A DNA stretch of 64,000 bases from Pseudanabaena sp. lw0831 (GTDB lineage: Bacteria; Cyanobacteriota; Cyanobacteriia; Pseudanabaenales; Pseudanabaenaceae). Of the stretch, positions 1 through 9,093 are shown in pieces. The notes beneath the pieces were generated by a model. The model searched no databases and was not told the origin of the DNA. It saw nothing but the letters and a program-made list of their open reading frames with translations. Made by a program: the position numbers and the translations under genes. The number at the start of each line of letters is the position of its first letter. The stretch's first letter is position 1. The stretch lies in the NCBI RefSeq assembly GCF_016584665.1, contig NZ_BBJB01000054.1:1-64000 (forward strand). The letters run 5' to 3'.

Positions 1-98
1 GCCCGCCGCAACAATTTTGGTTTTTATTTGGTATCTCTAAAATGAACCTATATTAGATATTGAGAGTCTATGTAGTTAAAGCAAACTAAGCGATCGCC

Positions 99-857
99 AT
101 GAAATTTGTTATTGCCTTTTTGGTGCTTTGGCTTTTATTCGGCATACTTGAATGGTTGTATCCACTGAGAAAAGAGCAAAAGCACTTTCGTCAAGGTTGG
201 CTCACGGATGTTGCCCATTTTTTCTTTAATCACATTCTTGTGAATATTGGCACGTATCTAGTAGCCACCTTACTATATATCTTTTTTAGAGGCGCGATTT
301 CCCCATCCTTGCAAATAGCAGTCAGAAGTCAACCCGATATACTTCAATTTGCTGAAGCTTTTTTTATTGCCCAGCTAACATTTTATGCTGTGCATCGCTT
401 TGCACACTCAGTACCTTGGTTATGGCGATTTCACGTAATTCATCATAGTAGTGCAGAACTAGATTGGCTAGCTTCGGCGCGACTACATCCCTTGGAAATG
501 ATCGTTGTGAATATTGCAGTGGGAGTACCACTATTTTTATTGGGATTCACAAGGGAAACTTTTGGGATTTATCTCGTGTTTAGTGCAATTTTACCGATTT
601 TAAATCATTCCAATACAAAATTCCAGTTCCCGATACTAAATCGCATAATTGCTACACCTGAATTTCATCACTGGCATCACAGCAATGATCTCGCCGCCCG
701 CGACAAAAATTTTTCTGGCTTTCCAATTATCGATTTATTGTTTGGTACATATTATGTCCCCAAAAATCAGATGCCCGCAACCTATGGAGTTGATGAGATT
801 ATTCCTCAAACCTATTGGCAACAGTTGCTCTATCCTTTTCAATCGCAACACAGATAA
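99..857 (+). CDS. Sterol desaturase / fatty acid hydroxylase family protein
   Basis: Predicted 252-aa integral membrane di-iron hydroxylase. The family's histidine clusters are visible in order: HRFAH at 99-103, HVIHH at 112-116, a single His at 130, His170 in an NHSN motif, and HHWHH at 190-194. Hydrophobic segments lie near 3-20, 43-65, 88-98 and 135-165. Members of this superfamily use O2 and two irons to hydroxylate or desaturate lipids, carotenoids or sterols. The substrate cannot be told from sequence. The ATG follows a HIP1 octamer and is the only good start. The stop codon lies inside a strong stem-loop. It converges on the histidine kinase gene downstream, so no operon is suggested. 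Confidence 0.85.
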   Translation: MKFVIAFLVLWLLFGILEWLYPLRKEQKHFRQGWLTDVAHFFFNHILVNIGTYLVATLLYIFFRGAISPSLQIAVRSQPDILQFAEAFFIAQLTFYAVHRFAHSVPWLWRFHVIHHSSAELDWLASARLHPLEMIVVNIAVGVPLFLLGFTRETFGIYLVFSAILPILNHSNTKFQFPILNRIIATPEFHHWHHSNDLAARDKNFSGFPIIDLLFGTYYVPKNQMPATYGVDEIIPQTYWQQLLYPFQSQHR

Positions 858-905
858 AAACAAATCCTCAAAATGGCTACGCCATTTTGAGGATTTGTTT
901 TTATC
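853..905 (+). terminator. Gene-end stem-loop, 25-bp arms
   Basis: Perfect inverted repeat, arms 853-877 and 881-905, loop TAC, tip TGGC/GCCA. The left arm contains the stop codon of the hydroxylase gene and the right arm ends in a T-rich run, so it probably terminates transcription. Confidence 0.75.
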
Positions 906-911
906 TACTTT

Positions 912-1018
912 CCTACAGCGCTTTGCGCTCAAACTCGAACCAATAAATTTTTGAAAGTGTTGCTTCGCAACACTTTCAAAAATTTATTGTGGTTCGTCTG
1001 AGCGCAAAGCGCTGTAGG
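912..1018. repeat. Long imperfect stem-loop (about 52-nt arms)
   Basis: Arms 912-963 and 967-1018 around loop TTC, with a few mismatches near the middle. Each arm also holds the short palindrome AGCGCTTTGCGCT. The right arm contains the final codons and stop of the histidine kinase gene on the minus strand. It separates two convergent genes and may terminate both. Confidence 0.75.
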
Positions 1019-3407
1019 GAATGCTGACAGTAAAGCAACTACCTTCACCGACTTTACTCTCAATGCTTACTTGCCCGCCGTGCAGTTCAGCCAGTTTCTT
1101 AACTAAATTTAAACCTAGTCCTGTACCTGCATACTGACGACTGAGGCTGCTGTCAATCTGCACAAAGGGCTGAAATAGTTTGTTGATATCCTCCACAGAG
1201 ATACCGATACCAGTATCAGACACAGAAAAACGAATCTCAGGTTTAAAATTTTCTTCGGAATGTGCTCCTGATAAACCTATGGCAACATTGGCTAAATTTG
1301 CTTCAAGATTGACTGTCCCATTTTTTTGGGTGAACTTTACAGCATTACTCAATAAGTTAATTAACAACTGTCGCATTCTTCGCTCATCAATCACGATCGC
1401 TGTTGGTACATCATCATGAATTATGAGATTTAATCGAATATTCTTTTGAGTAGCTTGATGTTTAACAAAGCTAAGGCTACTGTCGCATAGATAGCGCACC
1501 GAGACTGATGTTAGATCTAGAGTAAACATTCCTGCTTCAATTTTGGCAACATCAAGAATATCGGTAATTAACTCCAAAAGATGTTGACCACTTTTTTGAA
1601 TTGTTTTTAATGAACCTTGTTGACGCTGATTCAGTTCACCAAAAACCTCCTCTAGTAATCCTTCAGAGAGTCCTAAAATGGCATTGAGAGGAGTCCGCAA
1701 CTCATGACTCATCGTGGCAAGAAACTCATCTTTAAGACGAGTTACTCGCTCTAGTTCTTTATTGATTGCGATCAGCTTTTCATTGCTTAACTGGAGAGCT
1801 TCTTCGGCACGTTTGCGATCGCTGATATTTCTCACTAATACTAAGACTTCATCTTCACCACAAGGACTAATCCGAACTTCCTCATACACCCATTCACCAT
1901 ATTTTTGGAGCTTGTGTTCGTAGATTTGGACTTCGCCAGTGGTAATTGCTTTATTGAATACTGCAAGTTGTTCAGCCAGAACTGTCGGCGATAAAACTTC
2001 AGAAATATTTTGCTTGATTGGCACAAAGGCTTCTTTGTCGGGGACAATTGGCAACATAAAATCAAGGCAAGTCCCATCTTGTTTAAGGCGAAGTAATAAA
2101 TCAGGAATTGCATTGAGTATTTCTTGTTTGCGAGTTTTACTTTCAGCAAGATCAGCAGTTCTTTGTTGAATTCTAATTTCTAATTCTTGATTGAGTTTGG
2201 ATAGTTCTTGTTGAGTAGTTTTCAGCTCATTGATATTTTGAATTAGCGCAATATCATACATAGGCTGATTTTGAGGATCTCGCACTATGGAAACACTCAT
2301 TAATCCCCAAATAAATTGTCCATTTTTATGCAGAAATCGCTTCTCGATATGGAAACTATCAATCTCATTGTCAAGTAGTTTCTGATGGTGATAAAGATCG
2401 ATTTCTAGATCTTCAGGATAGGTGATTTCCTGAAAAGTCAACACTTGCAGCTCCTTCTCTGTATATCCCAACATCTGACATAGAGATTGGTTGACAGCCA
2501 AATGTTTCCCATCAAGTCCAGCTAATGAAATTCCCACCGCAGCATTGTCAAATACGCTTCTAAATCGCATTTCTGATTCTCGTAAAGCTTCTTCAGCCTG
2601 CTTGCGATCGCTAATATTCCGAATAATTGTCAAAACTTCTTGATCGTTGACTTTAACTATCTGCACCTCTTCGTATTGTATTTGACCATTAATATTCCAT
2701 TGCTGTTCAAACGACTGAATTTTATCAGTAGCGATCGCCTCTTTGATTGCATGTAATTTGCGGTTTGCTAAATCGTTGGGCAGTACATCTGAAAGATGTT
2801 TGCTGATCGGATCAAAGTCAGATGGGAGTATATCAGTAACATAGTTGCTTGAAAAGCATTCTAGATAAATTCCATCAACACTGACACGATAAATTAGGTC
2901 TGGAATTGCATTTAAAACTGCGCGTTTTTGAGCTTCCACATTGGCTAGAGTATCTTCAGCCAGCCTGTTTTTTGCAAAGAAAATACTTTCTTGAGTAGCA
3001 ACTCCGATTATTTTGTCAAAGTCATCTAGCACAGGTAAATGGCGACATCGAAATTGGTGCAAGAGGTTGAGCATTGACTCCAAATCTTGAATTTGCGATC
3101 GCCTAATTACCATTGGTCGATCTGAAAGCACATCAACAATCTGCAAACTTTGGAGGTTCACTTGCTTCTGCACTAATGTCAATACATCCCACTTGGAAAA
3201 AAGCCCAATCAACTTATTTTCATCAGCCACCAAAACACAATCTGCTCTGGATTCAAGCAAGCTACGGTCACATGACTGTTCAGGGTCTAATGAATTAAAT
3301 GATTGATTCATCAGCCCAATCGCTTCCAGTACAGAGATCTCTGGTGCAACTACAATCGGGTTGCGATCGATCGCAAGATCAAGATAAATGCTGTTTTGTA
3401 CTAGCAT
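984..3407 (-). CDS. CBS-PAS-PAS-PAS sensor histidine kinase
   Basis: Soluble multi-sensor histidine kinase. Numbered from an upstream ATG at 3494: two CBS motifs (about 40-170), a PAS-like domain (about 190-295), a canonical PAS (about 305-425), a further PAS-like domain (about 455-560), then HisKA with the phosphoacceptor His in MSHELRTPLN (about 597) and an HATPase with N-box LINLLSNAVKF, DTGIGIS and GTGLGLNLVKKL. The two PAS-like domains share the opening NAIPDL and look like internal duplicates. No membrane segment is seen, so the signal is probably cytosolic; CBS pairs usually bind adenine nucleotides. I chose the ATG at 3407 because the 3494 start would overlap the divergent gene at 3444. 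No cognate regulator is adjacent. Confidence 0.85.
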   Translation of the reverse strand: MLVQNSIYLDLAIDRNPIVVAPEISVLEAIGLMNQSFNSLDPEQSCDRSLLESRADCVLVADENKLIGLFSKWDVLTLVQKQVNLQSLQIVDVLSDRPMVIRRSQIQDLESMLNLLHQFRCRHLPVLDDFDKIIGVATQESIFFAKNRLAEDTLANVEAQKRAVLNAIPDLIYRVSVDGIYLECFSSNYVTDILPSDFDPISKHLSDVLPNDLANRKLHAIKEAIATDKIQSFEQQWNINGQIQYEEVQIVKVNDQEVLTIIRNISDRKQAEEALRESEMRFRSVFDNAAVGISLAGLDGKHLAVNQSLCQMLGYTEKELQVLTFQEITYPEDLEIDLYHHQKLLDNEIDSFHIEKRFLHKNGQFIWGLMSVSIVRDPQNQPMYDIALIQNINELKTTQQELSKLNQELEIRIQQRTADLAESKTRKQEILNAIPDLLLRLKQDGTCLDFMLPIVPDKEAFVPIKQNISEVLSPTVLAEQLAVFNKAITTGEVQIYEHKLQKYGEWVYEEVRISPCGEDEVLVLVRNISDRKRAEEALQLSNEKLIAINKELERVTRLKDEFLATMSHELRTPLNAILGLSEGLLEEVFGELNQRQQGSLKTIQKSGQHLLELITDILDVAKIEAGMFTLDLTSVSVRYLCDSSLSFVKHQATQKNIRLNLIIHDDVPTAIVIDERRMRQLLINLLSNAVKFTQKNGTVNLEANLANVAIGLSGAHSEENFKPEIRFSVSDTGIGISVEDINKLFQPFVQIDSSLSRQYAGTGLGLNLVKKLAELHGGQVSIESKVGEGSCFTVSIPYSALRSDEPQ

Positions 3408-3443
3408 TGGTTTAGTCGTTAATTGATTAAGAGATTGTCTAGA

Positions 3444-4727
3444 ATGTCGGTCGATTATGACCTCGTTGTAATTGGCATGAGCGCTCATGCTCATAAATTA
3501 GTTAGCCTTGTGGCGCTACGTGAAGCCAGAGTTGCTTGGGTATGGGATCATCAAGTAAAAGATGCATATCTAAATATTGCCCAGATTGATCATATTTTAC
3601 TGTTATTGAAAAATAAGATCGGCGATCGCCCTAAATCTGAGCGTTTGCAAATTTTTGCTCAGCAGATATCCTTGATTCGCGATAATTATTGTCAGGCGGA
3701 AATGTTGGAAATACTGAAAAAAAATGGGGTTGATGTAATTGCCGGAGAATGTAAATTTCAAGGCAAAGTCCAAAACTCTCATATTTTAGAAGTTCGCGAA
3801 AATTCTCTCCCAGAGAGATCTAGAGCATTTTCTCAGCGTAGTCTCAGTTCGCGAGCCTATGCGATCGCCCATGACATCACACCACTACGGAAAATCTTTG
3901 GGCTTGCTGAACATAATTACTTAACCGCAAATCAGTTCCTAAATTTAGAATATTTGCCTAAATCGATCGCCGTTCTAGGTGATGACTCCAATGCATGTGC
4001 GATCGCGCAAGCAATAAATTTTTTGGGTGTCCATACAAGTCTAATCACCGATCACCCTCATATTTTACCAAATGTGGATGTAGCGATCGCTCGTACTTTG
4101 CAAGCACAATTAGAAGCTGAAGGGATCGAGGTTTATACCAACACCCAAACGACTGCGGTAAGTCAGATTGAGCATAGTCGAACAAGGATTTGGCTAGACA
4201 ACCAGACGATAGATTGCGATCGCCTTTTAGTGACCTTAGCCCCAAGAGAGTTTTACTTTCCTATCGATCGTCATATTTATCAATGCCACGGCGATCAAGA
4301 TATTGCCAAGATTATGCAACAAACCCTACAAACTGGGTTTTGGCGATCGGTATCCATACCTCAAGTTCCGCCGATGATAGATGTTTCAACTACGCCAACC
4401 GTCGCTCAGATTGGCATGACTGAACTATTGGCAAAACAAAAGTATGGGCAAGCTCTGTATATTTTAGAAAGCTCTACTGAGAATAGTTTATGCAAAATCA
4501 TTTGCGACCATAAAGGGCAAATCCTTGGTGCAAGTATGTTTGGAGATCGTGCCAAGTTAGAGATCGAGGCGATCGCGATCGCGATGCAAGGAAAAGTCAA
4601 AATCCAAAATATCGCTGTTTTACAAGAGTTCCAGATCGCAGAGCAATGGGAAAAACTCCATCGAGATCGTCGCCAGCAAGCGAAATTCAAGAACTGGTTT
4701 ACTTTTCGGCGGGATTGGAACATTTAG
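3444..4727 (+). CDS. Degenerate pyridine nucleotide-disulfide oxidoreductase-like flavoprotein
   Basis: About 427 aa with the layout of the glutathione/mercuric reductase family: an N-terminal FAD-type beta strand (YDLVVIGMSAHAHKL), a central NAD-type Rossmann motif (IAVLGDDSNACAIAQAINFLG), and a C-terminal dimerisation-like part. The usual GxGxxG of the first motif is lost (GMSAHA) and no CxxxxC redox pair is visible, so classical disulfide reductase activity is unlikely. It may bind flavin weakly or act as a structural paralogue. The ATG at 3444 is preferred; an in-frame TTG at 3423 adds seven residues without family support. Divergent from the histidine kinase. Its last two codons and stop lie in the stem-loop shared with the next gene. 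Confidence 0.7.
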   Translation: MSVDYDLVVIGMSAHAHKLVSLVALREARVAWVWDHQVKDAYLNIAQIDHILLLLKNKIGDRPKSERLQIFAQQISLIRDNYCQAEMLEILKKNGVDVIAGECKFQGKVQNSHILEVRENSLPERSRAFSQRSLSSRAYAIAHDITPLRKIFGLAEHNYLTANQFLNLEYLPKSIAVLGDDSNACAIAQAINFLGVHTSLITDHPHILPNVDVAIARTLQAQLEAEGIEVYTNTQTTAVSQIEHSRTRIWLDNQTIDCDRLLVTLAPREFYFPIDRHIYQCHGDQDIAKIMQQTLQTGFWRSVSIPQVPPMIDVSTTPTVAQIGMTELLAKQKYGQALYILESSTENSLCKIICDHKGQILGASMFGDRAKLEIEAIAIAMQGKVKIQNIAVLQEFQIAEQWEKLHRDRRQQAKFKNWFTFRRDWNI

Positions 4728-4770
4728 CGATAAAGGCAGCGCTTAGCGCTGCCTTTATCGCTAAATGTTC
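4718..4770. terminator. Bidirectional gene-end stem-loop shared by two convergent genes
   Basis: Perfect 25-bp arms, 4718-4742 and 4746-4770, loop TTA. Both flanking genes end inside it, and both end with the codons AAC ATT TAG on their own strand, so the two proteins share the C-terminal Asn-Ile. It probably terminates both transcripts. Confidence 0.8.
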
Positions 4771-5975
4771 TGAAATCTTTTTAATATTGAGCCTTCGGGT
4801 AGATTCTGAATAATTTTGGTGATTAGTGTTTTTGCCCCAAGCTTGCCAGAGGCTCGACTCTGATCGATATCAGCGATAAGGCTCTTAAATAGCAACAATA
4901 AACTTAAGCCCGACCCAGCAATTTGAATATAGCGAGCAACTTTGTTATTGATGTCTAACCCTCCAGCAAAAACAGCGATCGCCAAAATCACCATTAACCA
5001 TAAATACTTTTTCTGACTCGGATATTTACCGATCGCCCAACTCACGAATAGACCAGTAAAAATACCACTAATCAAGCCATCCACCCATCGCGAAGGCGAT
5101 ATCAACATCCCGATTGCCTCAGCGATAAATACCAAAGCTGCGATCTCCGTTGATGCTTGTAATTTTTGGACATGTCTTTGCGTGACCGCATTTTGGATTT
5201 CTAACAGCGATCGCAATACATTCACGGCTAACAGTTCTTTCCCTTCAGTATTCAACAAATCGAGAATTCGCTCTTTTAAAGATTGGATATCAGGCTTCGG
5301 CTGTTCCCAAACTTCTTGACTATCGCGCCCATCACTATATTGAAGCCTTACCTTAAAAGGCTTCGGCTCTGCTGATGTTAAGACAATCTCTTGCGGTGAG
5401 ATCAGCTTCTGCATTTCTATATTTTGTAACGCCTGATGAATGGCATAGCGATCGCACTCAGGATATAGGTCGATTTTATTAAAAATCAACAAAATCGGCT
5501 TATAGGATTTTTGTAGATTTGCGATCGCCTCCTGCTCTAATCTCGTCATATCTCCTGCGATCGCAAACAAAATTAAGTCAGCTTGCTTGGCTGCTTCCAG
5601 AGCCATTTCACCTCTGATTGCGCCACCAATCTCATCAATCCCCTGTGTATCAATTAATCGCAGTTGAATTTTCTTTCTCCCTTCGCCCTCTGGGAGAGGG
5701 GCTGGGGGTGAGGGCATCTCCCACGCATACACAGCAACATTTTTAGTTGTGCCATGAGTAGCGCCCGTCTCTCCTAGCTTCTGCCCCAGTAAAGCATTAA
5801 TTAATGATGACTTTCCCCGTGATACCATGCCAAAAACTGCGATCGCGATCGCGCTTTTATCTAGCTTCTCTTCAAGACCTAATATTTCTATTAGCTCAGA
5901 TTCTGTTAATTCTTTTTGGAATAAATTGCGATAATTGATTAGGCGATCGCGCACCTGTTGTAGATAATCCTGCAT
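4761..5975 (-). CDS. Dynamin-like / Era-type membrane GTPase
   Basis: 404-aa P-loop GTPase. Visible are G1 GMVSRGKSS (about 49-57), a Thr-rich switch (GATHGTTKN), G3 DTQG (109-112), G4 NKID (166-169) and a G5-like TSAE. A helical linker follows, then a C-terminal hydrophobic region (about 280-370) with several membrane segments. This fits cyanobacterial membrane-associated GTPases that remodel or police membranes; the substrate is unknown. Between switch I and G3 sits a foreign-looking peptide, SPPAPLPEGEGR (about 89-100), encoded by a GC-rich repeat. The domain reads through intact, so the insert is probably tolerated in a surface loop. A Uma2 gene lies 7 bp upstream and may be co-transcribed. 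Confidence 0.8.
   Translation of the reverse strand: MQDYLQQVRDRLINYRNLFQKELTESELIEILGLEEKLDKSAIAIAVFGMVSRGKSSLINALLGQKLGETGATHGTTKNVAVYAWEMPSPPAPLPEGEGRKKIQLRLIDTQGIDEIGGAIRGEMALEAAKQADLILFAIAGDMTRLEQEAIANLQKSYKPILLIFNKIDLYPECDRYAIHQALQNIEMQKLISPQEIVLTSAEPKPFKVRLQYSDGRDSQEVWEQPKPDIQSLKERILDLLNTEGKELLAVNVLRSLLEIQNAVTQRHVQKLQASTEIAALVFIAEAIGMLISPSRWVDGLISGIFTGLFVSWAIGKYPSQKKYLWLMVILAIAVFAGGLDINNKVARYIQIAGSGLSLLLLFKSLIADIDQSRASGKLGAKTLITKIIQNLPEGSILKRFQNI
5673..5717 (-). repeat. REP-like palindromic repeat inside the GTPase gene
   Basis: CTCCCTTCGCCCTCTGGGAG with GAGGGGCTGGGGGTGAGGG resembles the palindromic repeat at 37079-37176 and encodes the proline/glutamate-rich peptide within the GTPase. 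It is in frame and keeps the gene open. Confidence 0.7.
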
Positions 5976-5982
5976 GAAAAAG

Positions 5983-6564
5983 TTAACCCAGAATATCTCT
6001 CAAATCAATCTCAATTTCTGGAATTACGCCACTTTTAATCACTACATCACCTGTATAAACAGCTTCTTCATAAAAGCCTTCAACCCAAGATAGCATCGTA
6101 ATCTGGCTACGTACAGGATCGACTATCCAATACTCAGCAATCCCTCTCGCTGCATATTCAGAGCGCTTAAAGCGATAGTCCCTTGCTTCATTTTCATGTC
6201 CAGCAGATACGACCTCAATTACCACCAATGGCGGCGGCATATCATGGGTAATTGTTCCTCTCTTCGTCATCTCTAAAGCTATCCGACATTCTTCGCCCAA
6301 AATTATCAGATCAGGTATTCTTACTGTAGCTCTACGACCGCTTACCGCAATAGCAATCTCTTTATAAGCTAAAAGATGATGGGGGACAAAGTTTCCCAAA
6401 GCAAATAATAGATGTATTGATACATCTGAGTTAAAAATTGATTCTGGTAGCCTTGCAACTAATTCTCCATCCTCTAGCTCATAGCGGATATCACTGCCGT
6501 CATCATAGGCATAGTATTCTTCGTAGGATAGATACTTGACTTGGGGAATCGCGGCTTGAACCAT
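5983..6564 (-). CDS. Uma2 family (DUF820) putative endonuclease
   Basis: 193-aa protein of the Uma2 family, very abundant in cyanobacteria and built on a PD-(D/E)XK nuclease fold. Family features seen are the opening YLSYEEYYAYDD, the acidic RYELEDGELV, RIPDLIILGEE with the metal-binding Asp, the VVIEVVSAG strand, and EYWIVDP near residue 155. Its biological role is unknown. It starts at a clear ATG and lies 7 bp before the GTPase gene, so the two may share a transcript. Two other members occur at 39279 and 59831 in this window. Confidence 0.85.
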   Translation of the reverse strand: MVQAAIPQVKYLSYEEYYAYDDGSDIRYELEDGELVARLPESIFNSDVSIHLLFALGNFVPHHLLAYKEIAIAVSGRRATVRIPDLIILGEECRIALEMTKRGTITHDMPPPLVVIEVVSAGHENEARDYRFKRSEYAARGIAEYWIVDPVRSQITMLSWVEGFYEEAVYTGDVVIKSGVIPEIEIDLRDILG

Positions 6565-6610
6565 AAATGTTATTCCATTCGCTGATTACATATTATAAAC
6601 CCGAAACGGG

Positions 6611-6635
6611 AGAGGTGGCGCGTAGCGCCACCTCT
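6611..6635. repeat. Short GGCGC-tip stem-loop
   Basis: Arms 6611-6621 and 6625-6635 (11 bp), loop GTA, tip GGCGC/GCGCC. It lies between the stop of the radical-SAM gene and the start of the Uma2 gene and lacks a clear T-run. Confidence 0.6.
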
Positions 6636-6643
6636 TGCTTTAA

Positions 6644-8266
6644 TTAAGCATTTACTAGTTCTTTCATCGGAGCAGCGAGAGCTTCTTCCAATGGTGCGCG
6701 TCCTAGACGTTCTTCGAGAATATCCATTACCGTCCGCCCAAAGTCATCATCATCACGCTTCCATGCTTCTAGACATACTTCCCCAAAGAAAGAACCTAGA
6801 GGCTCAGGATTCCAAAGCAACTTCTTGGCAGTCCAAGGCATCATGCTCATCGGGTTATAGCCTTTCTTGAGAATATTATTTTTGAAAGCATAATCTTCCA
6901 AATGGGTATGCGGTTGCAAGCCAATGAAGAAGATCGCAGGTTCTACTTTGTCAGCACCGAATATAGCTTCCAATTCTCGGTGATAGGCGATCGTTTGACG
7001 AACTGTTTCTAGAGTTTCGTCGATCACATTAAAAGAATAGTTAACGGAAACTAATTGATTAAATCCTGCGGCTCTGAGATCGCGACAGTTTTGCAAAACT
7101 GATTTGAGGTTATAGCCCATGCGCATCTTACGCACAAGTTCTTGAGAGCCACTAGTAATACCGATCTCGAAATAGCTCATGCCTGTCTCCACCATTAACT
7201 GACAGAGGTAAGGAGTGAGATTGTCAGCACGGATATAGGCTGCCCAATGAATATCGGTCATACCCGATGCTTTAACTTTTTCTAATAGCTCGATCGCATC
7301 ATCAATAAACTTCTTGGCAGGAATAAACTGAGCATCGGTGAACCAGAAATTGCGAACGCCGCGATCGTAAAGTTGGCGCATTTCCTTGATCACTTCGTCG
7401 GTGGGATTGATGCGAACTTGCTTACCCTCAATTACCGTATAAATACAATAACAACAGTTATGAGGACATCCCCGCTTAGTTTGCACACCAATATAAAAGT
7501 CGCGATCGCGGAAATAATAATTGAAATCTTCCCAAATCGATTCGATATATTCATAATTACAGGCGCTTTTTTCAATCGGTGCAGGTTGCTCATGGATTAA
7601 TCTGGCGCGAGGCTTGGTTTCACCAGCCACATAGCAGCGATCGCTTTCGATTTCACGCCCCTGTACCAAGCGCTCCAATAGAGATTCACCCTCACCAACT
7701 GAAATAATAGTTCCTTTGGGTAAAACGTTTCCTAACTGTTCATAAAAGACACTTACCGCACCGCCACCAATTACCGCCTTGGCATCAGGGTGATATCGTC
7801 TTGCTCTACTTAACCCTCGCTTAATTAAATTTGAGTTGCGCCAAAGCTCAGTGTAATAGGAGGTAAATAGTCGTAGTCCATTGACAGCGCCACGGAATTT
7901 TTTGAAAGGATTTTTGGCATAGTAAAACTCAAAGGCATTTTGCAGAGGATTACCACCACGTCCACCCACAGGTGCATAAATCTGAATGTCACGCCAAGAA
8001 AATACTAATAAGTTGGGTTGAAACTTGTCGATCGCCCGATCTAGCGCCCCATAAAAATCAAGAGGTGGCACAGTGCCTAAGTCAAAAATATTTTGCTGCA
8101 CATGGGGTGCAACCTTATGAATGTGATCGGATAAATAAACTACGCCTATCGGGAAAATCGGGTTGCATGGCAGGCGAATGTAGAGAATGCGATCGCAGCC
8201 TACGGCTACACCAGATATATCACTAGCTAAATCTTGAGGATCTTTTATGAAATCAGTGGTAGACAT
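6644..8266 (-). CDS. B12-binding-type radical SAM protein (PSII high-light acclimation family)
   Basis: 540 aa. The N-terminal part (about 25-240) resembles a cobalamin-binding domain. The radical SAM core follows, with the 4Fe-4S motif CPHNCCYC, and then about 220 residues of TIM-barrel and C-terminal extension. The opening ILYIRLPCNPIFPIGVVYL and the stretch SWRDIQIYAPVGGRGG are typical of the cyanobacterial group annotated as photosystem II high light acclimation radical SAM protein. I assign it to that group from memory of the family, not from a search. The reaction is not known. It appears monocistronic; a 414-bp spacer precedes it. Confidence 0.8.
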   Translation of the reverse strand: MSTTDFIKDPQDLASDISGVAVGCDRILYIRLPCNPIFPIGVVYLSDHIHKVAPHVQQNIFDLGTVPPLDFYGALDRAIDKFQPNLLVFSWRDIQIYAPVGGRGGNPLQNAFEFYYAKNPFKKFRGAVNGLRLFTSYYTELWRNSNLIKRGLSRARRYHPDAKAVIGGGAVSVFYEQLGNVLPKGTIISVGEGESLLERLVQGREIESDRCYVAGETKPRARLIHEQPAPIEKSACNYEYIESIWEDFNYYFRDRDFYIGVQTKRGCPHNCCYCIYTVIEGKQVRINPTDEVIKEMRQLYDRGVRNFWFTDAQFIPAKKFIDDAIELLEKVKASGMTDIHWAAYIRADNLTPYLCQLMVETGMSYFEIGITSGSQELVRKMRMGYNLKSVLQNCRDLRAAGFNQLVSVNYSFNVIDETLETVRQTIAYHRELEAIFGADKVEPAIFFIGLQPHTHLEDYAFKNNILKKGYNPMSMMPWTAKKLLWNPEPLGSFFGEVCLEAWKRDDDDFGRTVMDILEERLGRAPLEEALAAPMKELVNA

Positions 8267-8680
8267 AGGATTTTATCTTTGATCTAAATTATTTCTTATT
8301 ATTTTTGGGGCTTTTACAGTGATTTTTATTTTTGAGAATCGCTGGATATTCACCGCTAAGTCTTTACATATCTTAATTATATTCACTATTTCGCCAGTTA
8401 GGTAATTATGGGGATCGATAAATCGGGGATCAAACAGGGATCAAATTGGCGATCGCTGAATTGATAGTTGGTAGTAGTGTTTACAATCGCTAGTTGGTCT
8501 TGAGTGTTAGCTTATGTACGGGCAAAATGGCAAGATTAGTATTCTTGTTAATTCCAAACATATCGGCAGGGTTTATTTGGTTTAATTAGGAATATTTTTG
8601 GGTTCATGACTAACTTAGGCTGGTTTAATGTTCAAAAAATCTTGTTAATTTTTGCTTGAATAACTTTATATAAAAACACT
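8267..8680. other. Intergenic region between divergent genes, no gene seen
   Basis: 414 bp between the divergent radical-SAM gene and DUF1830 gene. No ORF with coding character or RNA gene was recognised. A tandem GGGGATCAAA-like motif occurs near 8420-8445 and a TATATAAA box lies about 10 bp before the ATG at 8681. Both promoters probably lie here. Confidence 0.5.
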
Positions 8681-9043
8681 ATGTCCATATTTGATCCGTT
8701 ACCTGCTGGTTTGCACGACAAAAAGATTGTCTGCTCCTATGTAAATGCCACCAGCAAAATCCAAATAGCTCGGATCACCGATGTTCCTCAATGGTATTTC
8801 GAGCGGGTCGTATTCCCTGGGCAAAATCTCATATTTGAGGCGATCGCCTCGGCACATGTTGAGATTCATACAGGTATGATGGCAAGCTCCATACTTTCGG
8901 ATACAATTCCCTGTGTCCAATTACAGGTAGAAGAAGCTAGCTGCGCCTTGCCAGACTGGGTTCCCATCAAACATATTGATGATGCCCCACTTGATGATCC
9001 ATCGACGCTGCTTAATCTACCTGAACCTGAAGTAGTCTCCTAA
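8681..9043 (+). CDS. DUF1830 domain protein
   Basis: 120 aa. The core (about 15-85) carries the cyanobacterial DUF1830 signature: CSYVNATSKIQIARIT, then PQWYFERVVFPGQNLIFEA. The family is small, soluble, nearly restricted to cyanobacteria and has no known function. The C-terminal 40 residues, rich in Pro and Asp, are less conserved in feel. The next gene begins within about 50 bp, so the two probably form an operon. A TATATAAA box lies just upstream of the ATG. Confidence 0.85.
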   Translation: MSIFDPLPAGLHDKKIVCSYVNATSKIQIARITDVPQWYFERVVFPGQNLIFEAIASAHVEIHTGMMASSILSDTIPCVQLQVEEASCALPDWVPIKHIDDAPLDDPSTLLNLPEPEVVS

Positions 9044-9093
9044 CAATGGATTTTCTGCCCCTCCATTTTTCCCAGTTTTTGATTGGCATAAAA

